Origin: Duganella dendranthematis
GTDB lineage: Bacteria; Pseudomonadota; Gammaproteobacteria; Burkholderiales; Burkholderiaceae_D
Direction of reading: 5' to 3'
Length of the DNA stretch: 64,000 bases
Assembly: GCF_012849375.1 (NCBI RefSeq)
Contig: NZ_CP051684.1
Coordinates: forward strand, 2,232,001-2,296,000
In this document: piece by piece, positions 8,018 through 15,679 of the stretch
Layout of the letters: the number at the start of each line of letters is the position of its first letter
Position numbering within the stretch: the first letter of the stretch is position 1
Position numbers and translations under genes: made by a program
The notes under the pieces: generated by a model
The model's input: the letters and a program-made list of their open reading frames with translations, nothing else
Told to the model about the DNA's origin: nothing
Database searches by the model: none

Positions 8018-9151
8018 TTAGTCCAGCGCGGCGCGGCCCCACACCTGCGCCATGCGCAGCGGCGGGGCATCCAGCGCCGCCACCTGGGCGTTGGTCAATA
8101 CTTCCCTGATGGTATGCAGTTCGTTGCGCGTATCGCGCTGGAGAAACACCTCCAGCGGCGCGCCGCGCGGACCGAGCACCGACTCCACATGCGGCGTGGT
8201 CGATTGCAGACCGCGCCGCGCCACCACGCCGGTCTCGCCGTTAATCAGCCGCACATAGGTGCCGATCGGATAAATGCCCAGTTCGCGTATCACCAGCGAC
8301 ACCAGGTTGGTGTCCAGCGTGGTGCGCGCTTCCAGCAGCATGTCGCGCAAGGCGCCGTTGGCCGTCATCACCGGACGGTAGCTGCGCTCGGACACGCGGG
8401 CGCAATAACGGTCGGCCAGCGCCACCAGCTTGGACAACAGCGGAATCTGCGCGCCGACCTTGCCGTGCGGATAGCCCGTGCCGTCTTCATTTTCGTGATG
8501 GTGCAGCACGCAGTCCAGCCAGGCTTCATCGTTGACGCCGGCGGCGCGCAGCAGCTGCACGCTCAGCGCCGGATGGGCCAGCATGCGGGCACGGTCGGCC
8601 TCATCCAGCACGGCGCTGCTGTCATGCCAGCGCTGGTGATGCTCCAGCATGCCTGTATTCATGGTCAGCGCGGCCAGCGTGACCGTCATGACATCGTTGC
8701 GTGAACGCTGGCGGGCGCGCGCCAGCAAGACCGCAATCACCGCCGTGTTGACGCTGTGGCGCGCCGCATACGACGCCGCCTGCTGGTTGTGCAGCACGGC
8801 GGCGGTGGCGATATCAACGTTCAGCTCGACGGCGCCATGCACCAGCGCGGCGATATCGTCCAGCCTGCGGCGGAAATCGGCCGGCGCCCGGCCCTGCGAC
8901 GCGGCTTGCAGCAGCGCGTGCAATTCCAGGCAGGCTGCGTTGAGTTTGCGCAGCACGGAAGGCGGTTCGGAAGCGGCTTCCGGCGGCACGCCATCCTCAA
9001 AAACGCCACGCTCCACCAGATACGCGATCTGGTTGGCACTGGCGATCATATGTCCTTTGCGAACCAGCAAAGCGCCATTTTCACCGTAGACGTCCCACGG
9101 CAGCAGCATGCCCAGTTTCAAATCGGCCGCTGTGACTTTGCGTATGTTCAT
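8018..9151 (-). CDS. HD-GYP-like protein with a degenerate HD dyad
   Basis: A 377-residue protein with an N-terminal domain (residues 1-50, LKLGMLLPWDVYGENGALLV) typical of HD-GYP phosphodiesterases, followed by the HD-GYP fold. The GYP part is recognisable (HHHENEDGTGYP, about 217-228), and RHSVNTAV (131-138) matches the first conserved His region. But the metal-binding HD of the family (LHDIGK) is replaced here by TMNTGM (163-168), and the later D-x-Y-DA element reads DRYCA. Hydrolysis of cyclic di-GMP is therefore doubtful; it may bind the nucleotide or act as a scaffold. A GGDEF enzyme lies 4 kb away. Confidence 0.82.
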   Translation of the reverse strand: MNIRKVTAADLKLGMLLPWDVYGENGALLVRKGHMIASANQIAYLVERGVFEDGVPPEAASEPPSVLRKLNAACLELHALLQAASQGRAPADFRRRLDDIAALVHGAVELNVDIATAAVLHNQQAASYAARHSVNTAVIAVLLARARQRSRNDVMTVTLAALTMNTGMLEHHQRWHDSSAVLDEADRARMLAHPALSVQLLRAAGVNDEAWLDCVLHHHENEDGTGYPHGKVGAQIPLLSKLVALADRYCARVSERSYRPVMTANGALRDMLLEARTTLDTNLVSLVIRELGIYPIGTYVRLINGETGVVARRGLQSTTPHVESVLGPRGAPLEVFLQRDTRNELHTIREVLTNAQVAALDAPPLRMAQVWGRAALD

Positions 9152-9241
9152 TGCATGATAAAGATGCTATCGACGCAACAGCATACGGCTTTTCAGACGC
9201 CAGTGTGTAAAATTTTTGTATCTTTGATTTAACAATAACAA

Positions 9242-10684
9242 TCACGGCCCTGGTGTGCAGTCGACGCAAGGACAATCATGCACAGGAGCATTTTTCAGGT
9301 GGTGCGCCAGGTCGCGCAAGGCGGTGCGCACGCCTTCCTCCACCACCGGATGGTAGAACGGCATGTCCAGCATGGCGTCCACCGTCAGCCCGGCCTGCAC
9401 CGCCCACGCCAGCAGATGGCCGATGTTTTCCGCGCGCGGACCGATCATCTCGGCGCCGAGGAAGCGGCCGCTCTGGTATTCCGCATACACGCGCAGCATG
9501 CCCTTGTTTTGCAACATCACGCGGCTGCGGCCCTGGTTCTCGAACGACACCTTGCCGACGGCAAAGCGGCCGGGATGCGTGATGCACAGCTGGCTATACC
9601 TGGCGCCCATGGTGGCGATCTGCGGCTCGGTGAACGAAATCGCCAGCGGCGTGCGGCGCAGGCCGGGTTGGACGTCCGGATAGCGCGCCGCGTTTTCGCC
9701 GGCGATGCGGCCATGGTCGGCCGCTTCCGGCAGCTGCGGCCGGTCGTTGTTGGCGTCGCCGGCGATGAAGATGGCGCTGTCGCCGCATTGCATCGTTTGT
9801 GGATTAAACAGGGGTATGCCGTGATGGTCGCGCTGCAAGCCGGTGTTCTCCAGTCCCAGCTGATGCACATTCGGCCGGCGGCCGACGGCCGACAGCAGGT
9901 AGTCGAAATGCTCGGTCTGCTGATCGCCATTGGTATCTTCGCTAGTGATCGCCAGGCCGTCGCCATGCGGCTCCACCTTGACCACGCGCGTCTTGAAGCG
10001 CACGTCCAGCTCGTCGAGCATGGCGCTACGGGCGACGTCCAGCACTGCCGGGTCGCTCAGTTGGGCGACACTGCCGCCGCGGCCGAAGATGGTCACGCGC
10101 ACGCCGAGGCGATGCAGCGACTGCCCCAGCTCCAGTCCGATCACGCCAGTGCCGGCCACCGCCACCGATGCCGGCAGGTCTTCCCAGTCGAACACGGCGT
10201 CGCTATGGATCACGCGCGGGCCAGCCGCGCGCCACTCGTCCGGCACGATGGGAGTGGAGCCGGTGGCGATGACGAAACGTTCCGCCTCCACCAGCGTGTG
10301 GTCGTCGATTTGCAGCTGGGTCGGGCTGAGGAAGCGGGCGTGGCCGTGCAGCTTGTCTTCGGCCGGGTAAGCGTCCACGCTCTCGACCACGAAGCCGACA
10401 AAGCGGTCGCGTTCGCTGCGCACGCGCGCCATCACCGCCTTGCCGTCGATGCTCACCTCGCCGGCATGCACGCCGAAATCGGCGGCGGCATGCAGCATGT
10501 GGGCCGCATCGGCAGCCGAAATCAGCAGCTTGCTGGGCATGCAGCCGACCCGCGCGCACGTTGTGCCATAGACGTTGCTTTCGATCAACAGCGCCTGCTT
10601 GCCGCCAGCCTTGGCGGCGCGATAGCCGGTCATGCCGGCCGTGCCTGCGCCGATGACGGCGACTTCAGTGCGTAAGGTTTTCAT
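9242..10684 (-). CDS. FAD-dependent pyridine nucleotide-disulfide oxidoreductase (Lpd-like) with Cys-rich tail
   Basis: A 480-residue class I flavoprotein disulfide reductase. The FAD-binding GAGTAG lies near residues 12-17; the redox pair is in TTCARVGCMPSK (Cys43, Cys48); the NAD(P) fold is at AGTGVIGLELGQSL; FIAGDAN closes the FAD site. The C-terminal dimer domain has FYHPVVEEG, equivalent to the His-Glu proton relay. Layout resembles dihydrolipoamide dehydrogenase, but there are no 2-oxoacid dehydrogenase genes nearby and the tail is unusual: HDCPCVDCTPGP with three cysteines. ATG 10684 is preferred to an upstream start since it opens the FAD fold directly. Substrate unknown. Confidence 0.85.
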   Translation of the reverse strand: MKTLRTEVAVIGAGTAGMTGYRAAKAGGKQALLIESNVYGTTCARVGCMPSKLLISAADAAHMLHAAADFGVHAGEVSIDGKAVMARVRSERDRFVGFVVESVDAYPAEDKLHGHARFLSPTQLQIDDHTLVEAERFVIATGSTPIVPDEWRAAGPRVIHSDAVFDWEDLPASVAVAGTGVIGLELGQSLHRLGVRVTIFGRGGSVAQLSDPAVLDVARSAMLDELDVRFKTRVVKVEPHGDGLAITSEDTNGDQQTEHFDYLLSAVGRRPNVHQLGLENTGLQRDHHGIPLFNPQTMQCGDSAIFIAGDANNDRPQLPEAADHGRIAGENAARYPDVQPGLRRTPLAISFTEPQIATMGARYSQLCITHPGRFAVGKVSFENQGRSRVMLQNKGMLRVYAEYQSGRFLGAEMIGPRAENIGHLLAWAVQAGLTVDAMLDMPFYHPVVEEGVRTALRDLAHHLKNAPVHDCPCVDCTPGP

Positions 10685-10749
10685 ATGCCACAAGTCTACT
10701 CCCAACTGCCAATCGTGTTTTACTTCAAAGCAAAACAGTATTAGTATGG

Positions 10750-10783
10750 CTTATCGTTTTCAAATTTTATAAGCTTGACTTAT
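10750..10783. promoter_or_regulatory. Three-arm palindromic operator candidate, oxidoreductase/argP intergenic
   Basis: Three related arms occur in the 97-base divergent gap: CTTAT (10750-10754), ATAAG (10769-10773) and CTTAT (10779-10783, overlapping the argP start codon). They form two nested inverted repeats with 14- and 5-base spacers. LysR regulators commonly bind such arrays upstream of their own gene. Use by the ArgP-like protein is inferred. Confidence 0.4.
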
Positions 10784-11666
10784 GGACAATCTGGACTATC
10801 GGGCGCTGGCCGTGCTGGATGCGGTGGTCAGCCAGGGCAGCTTTGAGAAGGCCGCGCTGGCGCTCGGCATCAGCCAATCGGCCGTGTCCCAGCGCATCAA
10901 GGCGCTGGAGGATGCTGCTGGCCGCCTGCTGATCGTGCGCGGGCAGCCGGCCGTGCCGACCGGACTGGGCCAGCGGCTGGTGTCCCATCACCGCAACGTC
11001 AAGCTGATGGAAGCGTCGCTGGATATCGACCTGGGCAACCAGGTCAGCATGCCGGAAATCGCGCTGGCGGTGGACGCGGCCAGCCTGGCGACATGGTTCC
11101 CGCTGAGTTTGCAGCCGCTGCTGTCGCCGCCGCGCTGCCAACTGAATGTGCAGGTGGCAACGCCGGAACTGGCGCTGCATCTGGTGCGCGAAGGCAGCGT
11201 ATTCGGCTGCGTCGCGGCCGGCGCGGCCGAGCCGCAGGCCAACGGCCCGCAAGTGACGCCGCTGGGCACCATGCGCTATGTCTGCGTGGCCACCAAGGCG
11301 TTTGCCAATCACTGGTTCGGCGACGGGTTTATCACCGATGCGGTGCAGCTGGCGCCAGCGGTGGTGTGCGACCGCGACATGATGGGCGGCTTCCTGCAGC
11401 AGGTGCTGGAGTGGCGCGGCGCGTATCCGCATCACACGCTGCCGCTGTCGGCGGCCAGCACCGAATGTGTGTTCGGCGGCCTGGCGTATGGCCTGCTGCC
11501 GCTGCAACAGGTGTCGGCGGCGCTGGCCGACGAGCGGCTGGTCGATCTGGCGCCCGGCCAGGTGGTCGACGTACCGCTGCACTGGCACGCGTGGAACCTG
11601 GACACGCCCTTCACCCGCGCGCTGTCCGAACAGATCGTGGCAACCGCCCGGCGCTATCTGCTTTAG
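10782..11666 (+). CDS. argP: ArgP/IciA-type LysR regulator
   Basis: A 294-residue LysR regulator of the ArgP (IciA) subgroup: DYRALAVLDAVVSQGSFEKA, then the HTH (LGISQSAVSQRIKALED), and a ligand domain with the ArgP-like ALAVDAASLATWF stretch and LHWHAWN near the end. In E. coli ArgP senses lysine/arginine and activates the argO exporter. Here no LysE/ArgO gene is adjacent; the neighbour is the flavin disulfide reductase on the opposite strand. E. coli IciA was also reported to bind oriC 13-mers, of interest given the DnaA-box region 2 kb away. Confidence 0.8.
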   Translation: MDNLDYRALAVLDAVVSQGSFEKAALALGISQSAVSQRIKALEDAAGRLLIVRGQPAVPTGLGQRLVSHHRNVKLMEASLDIDLGNQVSMPEIALAVDAASLATWFPLSLQPLLSPPRCQLNVQVATPELALHLVREGSVFGCVAAGAAEPQANGPQVTPLGTMRYVCVATKAFANHWFGDGFITDAVQLAPAVVCDRDMMGGFLQQVLEWRGAYPHHTLPLSAASTECVFGGLAYGLLPLQQVSAALADERLVDLAPGQVVDVPLHWHAWNLDTPFTRALSEQIVATARRYLL

Positions 11667-11738
11667 CGTCGCGCCGGCGAAAGCCGGCGCCCATACTGAG
11701 CGTGCGTTCCATGGACACCGGCGTCCGCCGGTGCGACG
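11667..11738. repeat. REP/BIME-like palindrome doublet
   Basis: Two hairpins in inverted order fill the gap between convergent argP and priA. The first has an 8-bp stem, GCGCCGGC (11671-11678) with GCCGGCGC (11683-11690), around GAAA. The second pairs CACCGGC (11716-11722) with GCCGGTG (11727-11733). The outer flanks CGTCGC and GCGACG are also complementary, as are CCAT and ATGG inside. It could act as a bidirectional terminator. Confidence 0.65.
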
Positions 11739-13754
11739 TCAAATATCCAGCGGGTCGACTTCCAGCGACCACTTCACGCGGCTTTTCATCTCGCGCAGGG
11801 TCAGCATCCACTCTTTGAGGAAGGCTTGCAGCGCCGGCCGTGACGGCGACTCGACCAGCAACTGCGCGCGGTCCACGTTGTGCACCCGCGTCATGGTCAT
11901 CGGAATCGGATCGTTGATGGTGATACCCGGATGCTGCATGCAATCGCGCGCCATGGTCAGGAACTCGATCGCCGTGGCCAGTTCGCGCGCCTCGGCCCGC
12001 AGCAGCGCCTGAAACAGATACGGCGGCAACGCCGCCTGCTCGCGCTCCTCCAGCAAGGCCGAGGCGAAGTGGTCGTAATCGTGGTGCACCACCGCGCCGT
12101 ACAACGGATGCTGCGGATAACGGGTCTGGATCAGCACCTCGCTCGGAATGCCAGCCCGTCCGGCGCGGCCGGATACCTGCATCAGCTGCGCAAACAGCCG
12201 TTCACTGGCGCGGTAGTCCTGCGAAAACAGTGCCGTATCCGGATTCATGATGCCCACCAGCGTCAGGCGCTTGAAGTCATGCCCCTTGGCGACCATCTGC
12301 GTGCCGACCAGGATATCCACCTCGCCGCGATGCACGGTATCGAAGGCTTCCTGCGCGCTGCCCTTCTTGCGGGTGGAATCGGCGTCGATGCGCAGGATGC
12401 GCGCATCGGGGAACAGCGCCTGCAAACCCTCCTCCACGCGCTGCGTGCCGCGTCCCAGCGGCTGGATGTCGATATTGCCGCAGGTCGGGCAATGGCGCGG
12501 AATGCGCAGCTCCAGGCTGCAATGGTGGCAGCGCAGGCGATGCTCGGGACGATGCAGCACCATGAACGAGGTGCAGCGCGTGCATTCGCTGATCCAGCCG
12601 CACGATTCGCAGCAGATCACCGGCGCATAGCCACGGCGGTTGAGGAACAGCAGCGACTGCTCGCCGCGCTCAAGCCGCTGCCTGATGGCCGCCACCAGGT
12701 GCGAAGTCAGGCCGTCGTTCGGCTTGTCGCGCTCCATGTCGATCAGCTTGACGGTCGGCAGCACGGCATTCTGCACCGCCCGTTCGCGCAGCTCCAGCTT
12801 GCGATAGCGGCCGGACTGCGCGTGGTGCCAGCTTTCCAGCGATGGCGTGGCCGAACCCAGCACAATCGGGATCTGCAACTGCCAGGCCCTCCATACGGCC
12901 AGGTCGCGCGCCGAATAGCGCAAGCCTTCCTGCTGCTTATATGACGGATCGTGTTCCTCGTCGATGACGATCAGCTTCAGGTGCGGCAGCGACGACAAAA
13001 TCGCCAGCCGCGTGCCCAGCACGATGCGCGCCTTGCCTTGGTGCGCCGCCAGCCAGTGCAGCATGCGTTCGCCCTCGGACAGGCTGCTGTGCAGCGTGGC
13101 CAGCATCACGCCGGGGAAGCGCGCGCGGATATTGCCTTCCAGCTGGGGCGTCAGGTTGATTTCGGGCACCAGGATCAGGATCTGGCCGTCCGGCTCGCGT
13201 GCCAGCACTTGCGCGCAGGCTTGCAGGTAGACCTCGGTCTTGCCGCTGCCGGTCACGCCGTACAGCAGGGTCGGCTTGAAGCCCTGGGCGCCACCGATGG
13301 CGTCGGCGGCGAGCTGCTGCTGCGGATTGAGCACCGGCATGTTGGACGGCGTGGGATCGTGTGGGGTCTCCAGCTTGGCCAGCTTCTTCAACGCCCGGTC
13401 CAGCGCCACCGTGGTCAGCACGCGCAGGTTCTTGGGCAGGCCGGGCAGCGCGACCTCGCCCAGCGGCCGCTGGTAATAATCGGCGGCAAAGCCGGCCAGC
13501 GCCAGCCATTGGGCCGACAACGGCGCCAGCTGGGTGCGCACGGCCAGCGCATCCTTCAACTTTTCCACAGGCACATCGGTCTCATCGACCACACCGACGA
13601 TCAGGCCCACCACCTCGCGCCGCGCGAAGGACACCAGCGCCAGCTGACCCACCTGGGGCCGCTCGGCCGGATCGCACTGCCAGCGGTAGTCAAACACCGC
13701 GTTGAGCGGCGTATCAATAGCGATTTGCAGGTAGCAAGGGCGTGGATTATTCAT
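11739..13754 (-). CDS. priA: Primosomal replication protein N' (PriA helicase)
   Basis: A 671-residue PriA. The N-terminal 3' DNA-binding domain begins at NNPRPCYLQIAIDTPLN; Walker A is in LLYGVTGSGKTEVYLQ; the DEAH-type box reads IDEEHDPSYKQ. Two zinc sites follow in CCESCGWISECTRC and LRCHHCS...CPTCG. GSATPSLES and the motif VI region VSGRAGRAG are intact. PriA reloads the replisome at stalled forks. ATG 13754 is at the family start; the longer frame upstream has no similarity. The gene lies directly beside the DnaA-box-rich region. Confidence 0.95.
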   Translation of the reverse strand: MNNPRPCYLQIAIDTPLNAVFDYRWQCDPAERPQVGQLALVSFARREVVGLIVGVVDETDVPVEKLKDALAVRTQLAPLSAQWLALAGFAADYYQRPLGEVALPGLPKNLRVLTTVALDRALKKLAKLETPHDPTPSNMPVLNPQQQLAADAIGGAQGFKPTLLYGVTGSGKTEVYLQACAQVLAREPDGQILILVPEINLTPQLEGNIRARFPGVMLATLHSSLSEGERMLHWLAAHQGKARIVLGTRLAILSSLPHLKLIVIDEEHDPSYKQQEGLRYSARDLAVWRAWQLQIPIVLGSATPSLESWHHAQSGRYRKLELRERAVQNAVLPTVKLIDMERDKPNDGLTSHLVAAIRQRLERGEQSLLFLNRRGYAPVICCESCGWISECTRCTSFMVLHRPEHRLRCHHCSLELRIPRHCPTCGNIDIQPLGRGTQRVEEGLQALFPDARILRIDADSTRKKGSAQEAFDTVHRGEVDILVGTQMVAKGHDFKRLTLVGIMNPDTALFSQDYRASERLFAQLMQVSGRAGRAGIPSEVLIQTRYPQHPLYGAVVHHDYDHFASALLEEREQAALPPYLFQALLRAEARELATAIEFLTMARDCMQHPGITINDPIPMTMTRVHNVDRAQLLVESPSRPALQAFLKEWMLTLREMKSRVKWSLEVDPLDI

Positions 13755-13789
13755 GCTGCACCTTGCAAAAATATCGATGCTGTATGTAT

Positions 13790-13822
13790 CCACAGTTTCT
13801 GTGGATAACTTTGTGGACAATG
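13790..13822 (+). repeat. DnaA-box repeat module, copy 1
   Basis: A 33-base module beginning CCACAGTTT and containing an exact TGTGGATAA box plus the imperfect TGTGGACAA. It differs from the copy at 14214-14246 at only two positions (13799 and 13818). Confidence 0.85.
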
Positions 13823-14213
13823 GAATCTTAATCCCCGGAAAGCACTGACATTCAAGTTGGCATCTTCCAAAACCGGGTAAAAAATCAAAATTTTATCTCT
13901 TTAAAATCAATGACTTGGAAAATGCTTCCTAGGGAGCAGAAATTCGCCGTCGGAAACGGCCAGCTGTGCATAAGTGAAGTATTTAGGAGCTTTTTTTCGG
14001 GGAAATCAAGCACTTTTTTGCACCGTTTCGGCACTTCGCAGTGCACCAATCCGCCAAATTTTATCCTTATGCTCACACCAAGCTTTGCGGCTTGATAACA
14101 AGCTTGGCAAGGGTGTCATTTTTGCCTAAAAATCGTGCAACGCAACATGAATCTCAGGTCAAACAGCAATATTATGGCTAAGTCACGGTTTACTAAGTCA
14201 TTTTATTTCTTGT

Positions 14214-14246
14214 CCACAGTTTTTGTGGATAACTTTGTGGAAAATG
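14214..14246 (+). repeat. DnaA-box repeat module, copy 2
   Basis: The second copy of the 33-base module, 424 bases downstream in the same orientation. It carries an exact TGTGGATAA box at 14224 and a TGTGGAAAA near-match at 14236. Confidence 0.85.
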
Positions 14247-14436
14247 AAGAAATAAACTACTTGAAGCTTAGCCACAGTGTTTACGGCTTGCTAAACATTG
14301 CCGTCTGCACCACAAATTTTATCGCTTTAAATCAATGAGTTAACTCATCATCAAGGGCTAGCCAAAAAGCACTGCCTATTATTTCCGCAGCAAAAAAAAT
14401 TGTGCATAAGTCGGTCTAGTCAGAGCGCGCGCGCAG

Positions 14437-14472
14437 AATAAAAAAGGGCACGTTTCTTTCGAAACGTGCCCC
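14437..14472 (-). terminator. Rho-independent terminator of hemE
   Basis: An 11-bp perfect stem, GGGCACGTTTC (14446-14456) with GAAACGTGCCC (14461-14471), closed by four bases. Read on the minus strand it is followed by a T run (complement of the A run at 14440-14445), as expected after hemE. It also shields the DnaA-box region from hemE transcription. Confidence 0.9.
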
Positions 14473-14487
14473 TCTACACGATCGAAA

Positions 14488-15573
14488 TCAAGCCGAGCGT
14501 TGGGCCTTGCTATAGGTGTGTACCGCTTCCACCATGGCCGCCACGCTTTCCGGCGGCGTGAACTGCGAAATGCCGTGGCCCAGGTTGAACACGTGGCCGC
14601 TGCCGCTAACGCCCGGCGGACCGAAAGCGTCCAGCACCTTGTGGACTTCAGCGGTAATCTGGTCCGGGCTGGCGAACAGGATGGCCGGGTCCAGATTGCC
14701 TTGCAGCGCGACCTTGTGGCCGACCTTGTGGCGCGCCTGGGTCAGGTTGGCGGTCCAGTCCAGGCCCAGCGCGTCGGCGCCGATGTCGGCGATTTCCTCG
14801 ATCCAGTGACCGCCGCCCTTGGTGAACACGATGGCCGGAATCTTGACGCCATCCTTTTCACGCTTCAGCAGCGCCACCACCTGGCGCATGTATTTGAGCG
14901 AGAACTCCTGATAGGCACCATCGGCCAGCGCGCCGCCCCACGAGTCGAAGATCATCACAGCTTGCGCGCCGGCGTCGATCTGGGCGTTCAGGTACTCGGC
15001 CACCGCCTTGGCGTTGGTATCGAGGATAAAGCGCATCAGGTCCGGGCGGTTGTACAGCATCTTCTTGATGTTGTGGAACTCGCGCGAGCCTTCGCCCTCC
15101 ACCATATAGCAGGCCAGCGTCCACGGACTGCCGGAGAAGCCGATCAGCGGCACGCGGCCATTCAGCTCGGTGCGGATCTGGGTCACAGCCTTGAAGACAT
15201 AGTCCAGCGAACCCGGTTCCGGCTGGCGCAGGGCCAGGACATCGGCCTCGGTTTTCAGCGGACGCTCGAATTTCGGGCCCTCGCCTTCGACGAAATGCAG
15301 GCCCAGGCCCATCGCATCCGGCACCGTCAGGATGTCGGAGAACAGGATGGCGGCGTCCAGCGGGAAGCGGTCCAGCGGCTGGATCGTCACCTCGGTGGCG
15401 TAATCGGGATTGGTGGCCAGGCCCATAAAGGAACCGGCCTTGGCACGGGTGGCGCGGTATTCCGGCAAATACCTTCCGGCCTGGCGCATCAGCCACACAG
15501 GGGTGTAGGTGGTGGGCTGGCGCAACAACGCGCGCAGGAAGGTGTCATTCTTGAGCGGAGCAAATTGTGGCAT
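14488..15573 (-). CDS. hemE: Uroporphyrinogen decarboxylase
   Basis: A 361-residue HemE, which removes four carboxyl groups from uroporphyrinogen III to give coproporphyrinogen III in heme synthesis. Signature 1 is the N-terminal [16 protein letters not shown]. Substrate-pocket segments [12 protein letters not shown] and [16 protein letters not shown], and the IFDSWGGAL region, are all intact. ATG 15573 opens the conserved [10 protein letters not shown] terminus; the TTG nine bases upstream is less likely. Length is normal. It is divergent from the S9 peptidase gene and ends at a strong terminator next to the candidate origin. Confidence 0.95.
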   Translation of the reverse strand: MPQFAPLKNDTFLRALLRQPTTYTPVWLMRQAGRYLPEYRATRAKAGSFMGLATNPDYATEVTIQPLDRFPLDAAILFSDILTVPDAMGLGLHFVEGEGPKFERPLKTEADVLALRQPEPGSLDYVFKAVTQIRTELNGRVPLIGFSGSPWTLACYMVEGEGSREFHNIKKMLYNRPDLMRFILDTNAKAVAEYLNAQIDAGAQAVMIFDSWGGALADGAYQEFSLKYMRQVVALLKREKDGVKIPAIVFTKGGGHWIEEIADIGADALGLDWTANLTQARHKVGHKVALQGNLDPAILFASPDQITAEVHKVLDAFGPPGVSGSGHVFNLGHGISQFTPPESVAAMVEAVHTYSKAQRSA

Positions 15574-15679
15574 GGAAGGCAATAGAGAACAATCAAGCCG
15601 CTATTATCGCATCCCACGCCATTTTGCGAATTTTGCTCTATCATGCGGAGCACCGCGCACTGACCTTTTTGGAGCTTTT

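Larger units (their letters stand above)
13755..14436. other. AT-rich DnaA-box cluster: candidate replication origin
   Basis: A roughly 0.7-kb non-coding, visibly AT-rich stretch between priA and hemE. Boxes matching TTATNCACA exactly, all on the minus strand, are at 13800-13808, 13965-13973, 14224-14232 and 14401-14409. One-mismatch boxes are at 13786-13794, 13812-13820, 14210-14218 and 14236-14244. The motif AAATTTTATC occurs at 13888, 14056 and 14314. The first and last copies lie in longer similar AT-rich segments (13888-13913, 14314-14338) that could unwind. An inverted repeat CCAAGCTT/AAGCTTGG spans 14078-14107. In Caulobacter oriC lies beside hemE. Short open frames here show no coding features. 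Confidence 0.65.

Noticed and set aside
13885..14338. Short frames of 61-67 codons in the priA-hemE gap
   Set aside because: They cross the DnaA-box repeats, have no ribosome sites, and have AT-driven composition without any family similarity.
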